Shown: positions 56,467 through 64,000 of the stretch, one piece after another
How positions within the stretch are numbered: the first letter of the stretch is position 1
Layout of the letters: each line of letters opens with the position of its first letter
Notes under the pieces: model-generated
Databases searched by the model: none
What the model saw: only the letters and a program-made list of their open reading frames with translations
What the model was told of the DNA's origin: nothing
From: an uncultured beta proteobacterium
GTDB taxonomy: Bacteria; Pseudomonadota; Gammaproteobacteria; Burkholderiales; Burkholderiaceae_C
Assembly: GCA_903938815.1 (NCBI GenBank)
Contig: CAJAES010000046.1
Coordinates: forward strand, 1 to 64,000
Direction: 5' to 3'
Length of the DNA stretch: 64,000 nucleotides
Position numbers and translations under genes: made by a program

Positions 56467-57753
56467 ATGTCAGATCACCCGATCCTCGGCCAACTCGTCC
56501 TGGGCTACAGCCCGATGATCACCCGCGAACGTGTAGCGATCGCGACCCGGGTGACCGTGTTCCCCGAACGGCGCGATGCCGCACCCGACCCGCAGGCCCT
56601 GTTGCGGGCCCTGATGACGGTGTGGCCCGACCCCGGCAGCGAGGACGCCATCTCGCTCACGTTGCGGCCGCTCGTGCCGGGCGGCGGCGCTGCAGCCGCG
56701 CCTTCGGCCATGGCTCTTGCGCCGACCAAGGCCACCCCGCTGTCACTGAACATCGCGTCCGAACCCTGGCTGCGCGCGATGCTCGCCGCCAGGCCTCCCG
56801 CCCACGTCATGCTGGAGATTCCCGCCTTCATGGTCACGGACCCTGCGCACGGGCCCGCCATCCACGCGCTGCACGAGGCAGGCAGTGTCCTGATCGTCAA
56901 GGGCCGCCCGGTCGGTGAGTTGCCGCGCGACCTGCTCCCGTGTTTTCGCTACTCGCTCATCGACGCAGGCGAGGACCGCCGGCAGAACGCCGCGGTGCCC
57001 GATGGCGCGGTGCGCAGCATCTCGCACATCCAGGTGGGGGTGCGCACGCGGGCCGAGCTCGATGCAGCGTTCACGCGCGGCGCGGTGGCCGTGCTGGGCT
57101 GGCCGCTCGAGGATGAACTCGCCGCTGCCGGCTCCAAGACCGCCGGTGCCGATATCGCGGTGGTCACGGAACTCATCAAGCGCGTCGACCAGGAAGAGCC
57201 GATAGAGCGCCTGGAGGCCGTCCTGAAGAACGACCCCCAGCTCGCCTTCCGGCTCATCCGCTACCTGAACTCCGCTGCTTTCGGGCTGTCGGTCGAGGTG
57301 TCCTCGTTCCAGCACGCCATGATGATGCTGGGCTATCAGAAGCTCAAGCGCTGGCTGGCGCTGCTGCTGGTTTCGGCCAGCAAGGACCCCGCGATGAAGC
57401 CCGCGATGTTCGCGGCCGTCCGGCGCGGCCTGCTGATGGAAGAACTCGTCCGGGCCACCTCGGACGCTGAAATGCGCGGCGAGATGTTCATCTGCGGCGT
57501 CTTCTCACTGCTCGACCGCATGCTCGGGCAGCCCTTCGCGGAGTTGTTCCAGAGCGTGCCGGTGCCGGAGCGCGTGCATCAGGCCCTGGTGGACGGGGGC
57601 GGGCCATACCACCCCTATCTGGTGCTGGCGCAGGCACTCGAGCAAGGCGTTCGCAGCGACATCCGCGATGCCGCCGACCAGAGTTTCCTCGGCCTGGCCG
57701 AAGTGAACACGGCCCTGCTGCGCGCATTGGCCGCGGCGCAGGAGCTGGACTGA
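56467..57753 (+). CDS. HDOD-domain signalling protein with a degenerate EAL-like N-terminus
   Basis: A 428-residue protein. Residues 1-205 occupy the position of the EAL domain in EAL-HDOD proteins but lack the EAL, NxxxD and catalytic lysine signatures, so no c-di-GMP phosphodiesterase activity is expected. Residues 205-420 form the HDOD domain (LEAVLKNDPQLAFRLIRYLN, FGLSVEVSSFQHAMMMLG). Such proteins act as signalling adaptors. It lies directly behind flgL and before the PAS kinase. Its last codons contain the ribosome site proposed for that kinase. Confidence 0.82.
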   Translation: MSDHPILGQLVLGYSPMITRERVAIATRVTVFPERRDAAPDPQALLRALMTVWPDPGSEDAISLTLRPLVPGGGAAAAPSAMALAPTKATPLSLNIASEPWLRAMLAARPPAHVMLEIPAFMVTDPAHGPAIHALHEAGSVLIVKGRPVGELPRDLLPCFRYSLIDAGEDRRQNAAVPDGAVRSISHIQVGVRTRAELDAAFTRGAVAVLGWPLEDELAAAGSKTAGADIAVVTELIKRVDQEEPIERLEAVLKNDPQLAFRLIRYLNSAAFGLSVEVSSFQHAMMMLGYQKLKRWLALLLVSASKDPAMKPAMFAAVRRGLLMEELVRATSDAEMRGEMFICGVFSLLDRMLGQPFAELFQSVPVPERVHQALVDGGGPYHPYLVLAQALEQGVRSDIRDAADQSFLGLAEVNTALLRALAAAQELD

Positions 57754-60700
57754 ACAGGTCTGGCGAGCCAACCACCACCGAGGCGCTCTCAGACGGCGCC
57801 CGAGCTCTGCTGCGCCTGCTCTGGGCGGCCCCTTACCCGGCTCTCCTGCATGACGCCAGGTGGCGCATCGTCGACGTCAATGACGCATTCGTGCAGTTCA
57901 GCGGGTTCCGCCGCGATTCCCTGATCGGCTGCGACCCCGTTTCGCTGTTGCCGGTGGATGACCAGTCGGCGGAACTCGAAGGCCGCAGCGCCTGGGAGCC
58001 GGCTCTCGCCACCGGCCCGTTGCCGCTGTCGGACCGGCGCCTGCGCGACGCGGCCGGCCACGAACGCTGGTACCGCCAGACCCTGATGCCGCTCGGCGAG
58101 CACGGGCTCGTCGTCGGCGTCCTGCAGGACACCACGGCCGAACACGCCGCCCGCGCCCAGGCCGAGCGGTCTCTGACCGAACTCGCGCAGTGGTTCGACC
58201 TCAGCCCTGCGGGCATGCTGGTGTTCGACGAAGCCGGGCTCATCGTGCGCTCCAACCGGGCATTCGAGGCGCAGGTCGGCCAGGTGCCGGTCCTGCTGTC
58301 CGACGCGGGGCCTGATCTGCAGGCCCTGCTTGCCTGGCAGGACAACGCGCCGCTCCCCGCCCTGCAGCCTGGCTCGCAGCCGCTGGAGTGCCAGGCCCTG
58401 GTGTCGACGCCCGAGGGACGCCGCCGCCTGTCGGCGCGGGTCTCCGCGTTCGCGACCGAGCAGGGTCAGCGGCGCTACATGGCCGTGGTGGAAGACCGCA
58501 GCGCCGAAGAGGAGCGCGATCTCGCCCAGTTGGAGATCGGTGCCCTGATGGACACAGCCGGCCTCTTCGTCGCAACCTACGACAGCGCGCGCGGCTGGCT
58601 TCGCTCGCCGGGCTCGGAGCGCGGCGCCTCGGCGCCTTCGTCGAGTTCTGCGCTGCAGGGCATCGCCCGAGACATCGTCGCCCCCGATTCCCTGCCGGAG
58701 TACGAGCGGCTGCAGGGTGCGCTGCGCGGCGGCCAGCGCGTCGAAGTGCGCTACGCCGTGAATCATCCGGAACTCGGCCAGCGCTGGTTGCTCACGCGCG
58801 TGGAGCCGGGCGCTCTGGCAGGCGGCCGACGTGCCACGTCGGTCGTGACGCTGGACGTCACCGATCGCGAACGCGCGCAGCGCCGCAACGAACAGCTCCT
58901 GCGTGAGCTCGGCACCATCCTCGATGGCTCCACGGCCGGCATCGCCTACCTGCGCGGCGGTGTGCTGGTGCGCAGCAACCACCGCTTCGAGCGCATGCTG
59001 GACCTCCCGGCCGGTGCCGGGACCGGGGCCACGCTCGAGGCTCTGTTCGCGGTATCGCCCCACAGCCTGCCAGTGGCCCGCGCCGCGCACGCCGCCATGG
59101 CCGCCGGCCAGGATTTCGACGCCGAGCTTCAGTTCGAGATGCCGCGCGACGGCCTGCGCTGGTACACGCTGTCGTTGCGGCCGGCGCCGTCGAGCGCCGC
59201 AGAAGCCGTGGCCGTGCTGAGCGACATCACCCGGCTCAAGGCTCAGCAGGCGCAACTGGAGACCCTGCTGCGGGAGCGCGAGCTGATGTTCAGCCTGTCC
59301 GAGGTGGGCATCGTCTGGCAGCGCGGCGCACGCATCGAGCGCGCCAACCAGGCGATGGCCGGGCTGACCGGCTGGTCGGCGCCCGAGCTGACCGCGCTGG
59401 ACGCCGCCGAGCTCTATGGCACCGCCCGCGAGTGCGTCGACTTCGAGGCTGCCATGGCCGCCGGCCTGCAGCGCGAAGGCCGTTTCGCCGGCGAGCGCCG
59501 CCTGCGCCGACGCGACGGCAGCCAGCGCTGGGTGCAGGTGGCCGCGCGCCCCGTGGCGCCGGAGGATCCGTCCCAGGGCGTCGTGTGCTCCTTCGTCGAC
59601 GTGGACGAGCGCCATCGCGCGCGCGAATCCCTTCTGCGCCAGGCCGAGCGCACCCGCGCCATCCTCGACAGCGTGCTGGTGGGCATCGTCACCGTGTCCG
59701 ATGGCGGCATCGAATGGATGAACCGCTCGGCGCGTCGGATGTTCGGCGGCGAGCTGGCCGACTTCGTCGGCGAGCCGATCCACATCGTCGCCACACCCGA
59801 GGCCGACCACCCCCTGCGTCGCACCGACTACGTGCAGCGCCTGACGGAAGGTCAGTCGGAGACCTTCGAGTGCCGGCTGCGCGGCCGCGACGGCCGGGAG
59901 TTCTGGGTCGTGGGCAACGCGGTCCTGACGGCCCGCGAATCCACCGGGCCGCAGCTGACCTTTGCCCTGCTGGACATCGAGCGCCGGCGCCAGGCCGAGG
60001 TGAGCATCGCCCGTGCGCAGGCCTCCCTGCAGCGGGTCATCGAGACCGCGCCGCTGGCCATCGCCCTGCTCGACGGCGCCACCCGCGAAGTGCTGCAGGC
60101 CAACCAGACAGCCGCCGATTTCCTGTCGGCGCCTCCGGCGGGGTTGTCGGAGACGCTCGACGCCGCGCCACTGCGCAGCGAGCTGACCCAGCGGCTGCCG
60201 GCCGGTGCGGGCGCCGAACCCGGTGCCGATTCCGGCGTCGAATCACGCGCGGACATGCCCGAGCGCCTGTGGGACACGCGCGTCGTCACGTTGCCGGACG
60301 CCGCGGGTGGCCCGCCGCAGCTGCTGATCGTCGCCAGCGACGTGACCGAGCAGCGAGCCGCCGACCAGGCGCGGCTGCAGGCCGCCATCGCCCAGCGCGA
60401 GGTGCTGGTCAAGGAAGTGCATCACCGCATCAAGAACAACCTGCAGGGCGTGGCCGGTCTGCTTCAGCAGTACGCGGCCCGCCATCCGGAGGTCGCCGGC
60501 GCGCTCGGGGAAGCCGTATCGCAGGTGCAGGCCATCGCGCAGGTCTATGGCCTGCAGGTCGGCACCGGCGGCCCGCTGCGGATGTCCCGCGTGGTCGAGG
60601 CCATCGCGCAATCGGTGCAGCGCACGTTCGGCCGCACCATCGTGTTCGAGGCCGGCCCGGGCTCCGGGGTGTTCCTGCTGCCCGAGGCCGAATCGATCCC

Positions 60701-61028
60701 CATCGCATTGGTGATCAACGAGTTGCTCACCAATGCGGTCAAGCACGGCCGTGGCGACATGGTGCACTGCGCACTTGCGGCTGCCGGTGACGCCGCCTGC
60801 CTGGAAATACGCCATCCCGGCGCATTGCCGGAGGGTTTCGATCTGGCGCGATTCCCGGGCGGTGTGTCCGGCCTGGGCCTGGTGCGCGCCTTGCTGCCCC
60901 GGCGCAGCGCGACGCTCTCGCTGCAGCAGGCCGATGCCGACGTGCTGACCCGCGTGATGCTGCACCCCCCCAGTGTGCGGGTCGACGACTCAGCGACAAT
61001 GCCGGCCGGGGAGAAGGCCGAAACATGA
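57750..61028 (+). CDS. Multi-PAS sensor kinase with HisKA_2/HATPase core
   Basis: A soluble kinase of about 1092 residues. At least five PAS-like domains are recognisable by repeats such as WRIVDVNDAFVQFSG, LVFDEAGLIVRSNRAFEAQV and GGIEWMNRSARRMFGGE. The HisKA_2 motif VKEVHHRIKNNLQGVAGLLQ carries the phosphorylated histidine, and LVINELLTNAVKHG is the N-box. The first PAS domain starts before any ATG, GTG or TTG in frame. The first normal start (GTG 57891) would cut into it. A CTG at 57750 overlaps the HDOD stop and follows AGGAG by 5 nt, so it is proposed as the start. The downstream ANTAR regulator is the likely partner. Confidence 0.85.
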   Translation: MNRSGEPTTTEALSDGARALLRLLWAAPYPALLHDARWRIVDVNDAFVQFSGFRRDSLIGCDPVSLLPVDDQSAELEGRSAWEPALATGPLPLSDRRLRDAAGHERWYRQTLMPLGEHGLVVGVLQDTTAEHAARAQAERSLTELAQWFDLSPAGMLVFDEAGLIVRSNRAFEAQVGQVPVLLSDAGPDLQALLAWQDNAPLPALQPGSQPLECQALVSTPEGRRRLSARVSAFATEQGQRRYMAVVEDRSAEEERDLAQLEIGALMDTAGLFVATYDSARGWLRSPGSERGASAPSSSSALQGIARDIVAPDSLPEYERLQGALRGGQRVEVRYAVNHPELGQRWLLTRVEPGALAGGRRATSVVTLDVTDRERAQRRNEQLLRELGTILDGSTAGIAYLRGGVLVRSNHRFERMLDLPAGAGTGATLEALFAVSPHSLPVARAAHAAMAAGQDFDAELQFEMPRDGLRWYTLSLRPAPSSAAEAVAVLSDITRLKAQQAQLETLLRERELMFSLSEVGIVWQRGARIERANQAMAGLTGWSAPELTALDAAELYGTARECVDFEAAMAAGLQREGRFAGERRLRRRDGSQRWVQVAARPVAPEDPSQGVVCSFVDVDERHRARESLLRQAERTRAILDSVLVGIVTVSDGGIEWMNRSARRMFGGELADFVGEPIHIVATPEADHPLRRTDYVQRLTEGQSETFECRLRGRDGREFWVVGNAVLTARESTGPQLTFALLDIERRRQAEVSIARAQASLQRVIETAPLAIALLDGATREVLQANQTAADFLSAPPAGLSETLDAAPLRSELTQRLPAGAGAEPGADSGVESRADMPERLWDTRVVTLPDAAGGPPQLLIVASDVTEQRAADQARLQAAIAQREVLVKEVHHRIKNNLQGVAGLLQQYAARHPEVAGALGEAVSQVQAIAQVYGLQVGTGGPLRMSRVVEAIAQSVQRTFGRTIVFEAGPGSGVFLLPEAESIPIALVINELLTNAVKHGRGDMVHCALAAAGDAACLEIRHPGALPEGFDLARFPGGVSGLGLVRALLPRRSATLSLQQADADVLTRVMLHPPSVRVDDSATMPAGEKAET

Positions 61029-61729
61029 CAACCAAGGGCAGGATCCTGGTGGTGGACGATGACAGGCTGGTGCTGGCCACCGTCACGCACGGCCTGGCGC
61101 AGGCGGGCTACGAGGTGATCGACGCCGACAACGGTGACGACGCGATCCTGCTGGCCAGGCAGCAGCGGCCCGAACTCGCCCTGCTCGACATCCGCATGGA
61201 GGGCAAGACCGGGTTCGACGTGGCGGAGTACCTGCGGGACGTCGTGCACGTGCCATTCATGTTCCTGTCCGCGTTCGCCGATGCCGACACCCGTGCCAAG
61301 GTGGAATCCCTCGGCGCCATGGCCTACCTCGTGAAGCCACTGGACGTCGGGCAGATCGTGCCGACGGTGGATCAGGTCTTTGCCCGGCTGCGAGGCAGCG
61401 TTGCGCCCGCCGAGGCCGCGTTCGCTGCGGCGGACCCTGCAGCGCCTGCGGTGCCCGTACCTGCGCCGGCCGGGGCTCCGACGCCTGCCCAATCCGCAAC
61501 GCCTGCCACTCTTGCTGTGCAGGCCTCACGTGCGGCAATGCCTCCTGCCGTCGACGAACTGGTTCCCGTTGCGGTGGGCATCCTGATGCACCGCTACTCC
61601 CTGAACCGTCGCCAGGCCTCCGACCGGCTGCACCAGCAGGCCGCCGAGAAGGGGCTCACACCCATGGCCCAGGCCGCGCGACTGATCGATGCCGTCGAGG
61701 AACTGGCGGGCCCTAGTCCCGCAGCGTGA
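61025..61729 (+). CDS. Response regulator with ANTAR RNA-binding domain
   Basis: A 234-residue protein. Residues 5-120 are a receiver domain (ILVVDDDRLVLATV, phosphorylated aspartate in LALLDIRMEGKTGF, PFMFLSAFAD, YLVKPLDVG). A Pro/Ala linker of about 50 residues leads to an ANTAR domain (ILMHRYSLNRRQASDRLHQQ, GLTPMAQAARLIDAVEEL). ANTAR proteins act on nascent RNA as antiterminators. It overlaps the PAS kinase by ATGA, an arrangement typical of HisKA_2-ANTAR pairs. The RNA target is unknown. Confidence 0.9.
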   Translation: MTTKGRILVVDDDRLVLATVTHGLAQAGYEVIDADNGDDAILLARQQRPELALLDIRMEGKTGFDVAEYLRDVVHVPFMFLSAFADADTRAKVESLGAMAYLVKPLDVGQIVPTVDQVFARLRGSVAPAEAAFAAADPAAPAVPVPAPAGAPTPAQSATPATLAVQASRAAMPPAVDELVPVAVGILMHRYSLNRRQASDRLHQQAAEKGLTPMAQAARLIDAVEELAGPSPAA

Positions 61730-63158
61730 AGAAGAAGGCGGCGCCGCGGCCGGGCTCGCCATCCGCCCAGATGTCGCCGCCATGGCGCTGAACGATGCGC
61801 TTCACCGAGGCCAGGCCGACGCCGGTTCCCTGGAAGTCATTGGCGCTGTGAAGCCGCTGGAACAGCCCGAACAGCCGTTCCGCTGACCGCATGTCGAATC
61901 CGGCGCCGTTGTCCCGGACCACGTAGGCCAAGCGCCCATTGACGCTTTCCCGCGCAAAGACGATGCGGGTCTGGGTTCGCCGGGCGCTGTATTTCCACGC
62001 GTTGCCCAGCAGATTCTCCAGGACGAGACGCAGCAGCGTTGGGTCGCCATGCGTCTGCAGGCCCGGTTCGATCTCGATCGTGGCGTCCCGCTCCGGCGAA
62101 CTGCGCCGCAGATCGTCGACCACGTAGCCGGCGAGTTGAGTCAGGTTCACGGGCTGGCGCGCCAGCGGTTGCGACGACAGGCGCGCGAGCGTCAACATGG
62201 CGTCGATCATCTGGTTCATGCGGGCGGCAGCCCCGAGCACGCGGTCCAGGTGATCGTTCGCGACGCGGTCGAGCGCCTTGCCGTAGTCTTCCTTCACGAT
62301 CCGCGTGAACCCCTCGACGACGCGGATCGGCGCACGCAGGTCGTGAGAGACGGTGTAGCTGAACGACGCCTGCTCGGTCGCATCGCCGCCGTCGGCCTGC
62401 CACAGCAGGCACAGGTCCTGGCCCCCGGCGCTGGTGCGGCGGAGCTGCCAGCCCTCGGCCTCGGCCTCTGGCGCCAGGGCCGTGAAGCCTGGGCGCAGCC
62501 CCGCAGGCAGCGTGGTTTCGAGTGCGGCGTGCTCGATGACACTGCCTTCGCCGAAGCGTTGCTGGGCCGCGGCGTTCGCCTGCAGCACCCGCCAGCGGAT
62601 GTCCTCCGGCCTGCGGGCCAGGACGATCAGCGCGGCCGGCAAGGCGCCAGCCAGGGCGGTCAGGGCGGCAGCTGCGGTGTTGTCCTGGGCCATGGGCCGC
62701 GCGACACCGGCATGGCCTGCGAATCGGCCCTCGTCGTCGTACCAGGGGCTGGATTGCAGTTCGAGCATCGCCCCGTCTGCCCGACGCGCGACCACGGTGG
62801 GCGGCATCGGCGCGGCGGCCCGCAGCAGGGCACGCAGCCGGTCGCTGTTGGCGCCGCCGTCGAACTCGTCGTCGAATGAGCGACCGGCGGAGTCCAGCAG
62901 CCGCAGTTCGGTGTCCGTACGCCAGACCGGGCCGCAGGTCAGGGCAGCCAGCAACCGCGCTTCCTGCCGGGCCTGGACGAGCGCCGCCCGGTTGCGCTGG
63001 GAGGCGAGCAGCCAGGAAATCCCGGCGCCGCCGGCAGCAGCCAGCAGCAGGGCCAGGCTGCCGAAGACCCAGGGGCCCGATTCGCCAGTGCAGCCGCCCA
63101 GCATCGCAGCCGTGGCCATCGTGGCGCCGGACTCGACCGGCCTTCTCCATCCCCCCAT
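61713..63158 (-). CDS. Membrane sensor histidine kinase
   Basis: A 481-residue kinase with an N-terminal membrane segment (WVFGSLALLLAAAGGAGISW), a PAS-like middle region without clear motifs, the HisKA box SYTVSHDLRAPIRVVEGF, and a HATPase domain (LVLENLLGNAWKYSARR, VRDNGAGFDMRSAERLFGLF, GTGVGLASVKRIVQRHGG). It resembles phytochrome-like kinases in its catalytic part. The start is uncertain: ATG 63158 is used, ATG 63119 is possible. A TACAAT (63165-63170, minus strand) lies close upstream. It overlaps the convergent ANTAR gene by 17 bp. Confidence 0.88.
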   Translation of the reverse strand: MGGWRRPVESGATMATAAMLGGCTGESGPWVFGSLALLLAAAGGAGISWLLASQRNRAALVQARQEARLLAALTCGPVWRTDTELRLLDSAGRSFDDEFDGGANSDRLRALLRAAAPMPPTVVARRADGAMLELQSSPWYDDEGRFAGHAGVARPMAQDNTAAAALTALAGALPAALIVLARRPEDIRWRVLQANAAAQQRFGEGSVIEHAALETTLPAGLRPGFTALAPEAEAEGWQLRRTSAGGQDLCLLWQADGGDATEQASFSYTVSHDLRAPIRVVEGFTRIVKEDYGKALDRVANDHLDRVLGAAARMNQMIDAMLTLARLSSQPLARQPVNLTQLAGYVVDDLRRSSPERDATIEIEPGLQTHGDPTLLRLVLENLLGNAWKYSARRTQTRIVFARESVNGRLAYVVRDNGAGFDMRSAERLFGLFQRLHSANDFQGTGVGLASVKRIVQRHGGDIWADGEPGRGAAFFFTLRD

Positions 63159-63285
63159 GAGAGCATTGTACGAACGCGTCCTGCCGTCGCCGGACTCAAG
63201 TCCTTGCCTCGAGATGCCGAAACCACAGGTTCCTGCTGTTGTCGGGCTTTCAGTCTGTCGCTCAGCGTCTGCCGATGCCACACTC

Positions 63286-63708
63286 ATGATGACCATGAAA
63301 TTCCAACGAATGCGCAGGCTTCGCCACGCGCTGGACCCGGGCGGGTCCGGCGCGCCGCCGACCGTCCTGGACGAGGCTGCATTGGCACGCCTGCGCCAGC
63401 TCGATCCCGAAGGCGCGCGCGGATTCCTCACTCAGGTGATGCGCACCTTCGACGCTTCCATGGTGCGCCACCTGGCCTCCCTCGAGGAGGCGCGCCTGCA
63501 GGGCGACCTGAAGCGGGCGGGCGATATCGCGCACACGCTCAAGTCATCTTCGGCCAGCGTGGGCGCGCTGGCGTTCTCCCAGGGCTGCTCCCTGGTCGAG
63601 CGGCTGGCCAAGGCGGGCGACGCATCGGCCCTTGGCGAGCCGTTGTTGGCGCTTCAGGCCGAAGGCGAGCGTGTGCTGGTGGCGGTTCGGGCTATGCTCC
63701 CGGCCTGA
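63286..63708 (+). CDS. Hpt-domain phosphotransfer protein
   Basis: A 140-residue protein. Residues 35-130 form a histidine phosphotransfer domain with the active histidine in AGDIAHTLKSSSASVGALAF. The rest is a short basic leader (MKFQRMRRLRHAL). It diverges from the membrane kinase and precedes a response regulator by 17 nt, so the three could form a phosphorelay. The start could be ATG 63286, 63289 or 63295. Confidence 0.85.
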   Translation: MMTMKFQRMRRLRHALDPGGSGAPPTVLDEAALARLRQLDPEGARGFLTQVMRTFDASMVRHLASLEEARLQGDLKRAGDIAHTLKSSSASVGALAFSQGCSLVERLAKAGDASALGEPLLALQAEGERVLVAVRAMLPA

Positions 63709-63725
63709 CTCCACAGCATTGCTGC

Positions 63726-64000
63726 ATGTCGCCACCGCCTTTCGTCGACGATAAACCTGCCGCCCAGCCACGCGTGCTGCTGGTGGATGACGATGAGTTC
63801 AATCTCATGCTCACTTCGGTCGCCCTGCGCGAGCGAGGTCTGCAGATCACCGAGGCGGCCAGCGGTGAGCGAGCGCTGGAACTGATCAGCGACTGGACAC
63901 CCGACATCGTCGTGCTCGACGCACAGATGCCCGGGCTCGACGGCTTCGACACCTGCCGCCGGCTGCGCGCGCTGCCCGGCTTCGAGCAGGTGCCGGTGTT
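63726..64000 (+). CDS. Response regulator receiver domain, cut by the window end
   Basis: The first 91 residues of a response regulator. The acidic pocket is in RVLLVDDDEFNLML and the phosphorylated aspartate in DIVVLDAQMPGLDGFDTC. The output domain is beyond the window. It follows the Hpt gene by 17 nt. Confidence 0.9.
   Translation, partial: MSPPPFVDDKPAAQPRVLLVDDDEFNLMLTSVALRERGLQITEAASGERALELISDWTPDIVVLDAQMPGLDGFDTCRRLRALPGFEQVPV

Noticed and set aside
1..64000. CRISPR arrays, insertion sequences, tRNA or rRNA genes
   Set aside because: No regularly spaced repeats, transposase genes, cloverleaf sequences or rRNA segments were recognised.

Overview
This window looks like chromosomal DNA of a polarly or peritrichously flagellated betaproteobacterium of the order Burkholderiales. 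The evidence is very high GC, coding on both strands, an flhDC-type flagellar master regulator, short flagellins of about 285 residues, the order flhDC - motAB - cheYZ - flhBAF - fliA, and TRAP-type uptake of organic acids. The genus is an inference (Leptothrix/Rubrivivax/Ideonella-like); no rRNA, tRNA, IS element or CRISPR array was seen.

Region 1 (1-12.9 kb) is metabolic. A partial FAD-linked oxidase and a DUF2069 membrane protein face a YihY/BrkB membrane protein. Next comes a divergent pair of operons that reads as a quinate/shikimate (or related ester) catabolic locus. One operon encodes a QsuD-like dehydrogenase, a fused 3-dehydroshikimate dehydratase and a type II dehydroquinase. The other encodes a DctPQM TRAP transporter and an HSL-family esterase. 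A TetR regulator is convergent with the esterase, and a 16-bp palindrome lies in the shared promoter region. An alpha/beta hydrolase, a MetY-like sulfhydrylase and a two-CBS-domain protein follow.

Region 2 (12.9-31.9 kb) starts with two near-identical flagellin genes. It continues with a surface-glycan or flagellin-modification island: a TPR + OGT-type (GT41) glycosyltransferase, a secreted S8 protease with six 51-residue FG-GAP-like repeats, an SGNH-like protein, a sulfotransferase/methyltransferase fusion, a methyltransferase/glycan-enzyme fusion, a TylF-like methyltransferase, a TPR/HAD protein and UDP-galactopyranose mutase.

Region 3 (31.9-56.4 kb) is the core flagellar cluster: flhD, flhC, a membrane methyltransferase, motA, motB, cheY, cheZ, flhB, flhA, flhF, an FlhG-like protein without a P-loop, fliA, flgN, flgM, flgA and flgBCDEFGHIJKL. 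Five sites matching one sigma-28 promoter pattern (TCAA/TAAA, 15-16 nt, CCGATA) can be read by eye. They lie before both flagellins, motA, cheY and flgM, so FlhDC, FliA and FlgM look like a complete three-tier cascade. A decayed chemoreceptor tail with a 20-bp inverted duplication sits behind fliA.

Region 4 (56.4-64 kb) is signalling: an HDOD protein, a multi-PAS HisKA_2 kinase that appears to begin at a CTG codon, an ANTAR response regulator, a convergent membrane histidine kinase, an Hpt protein and the start of another response regulator.
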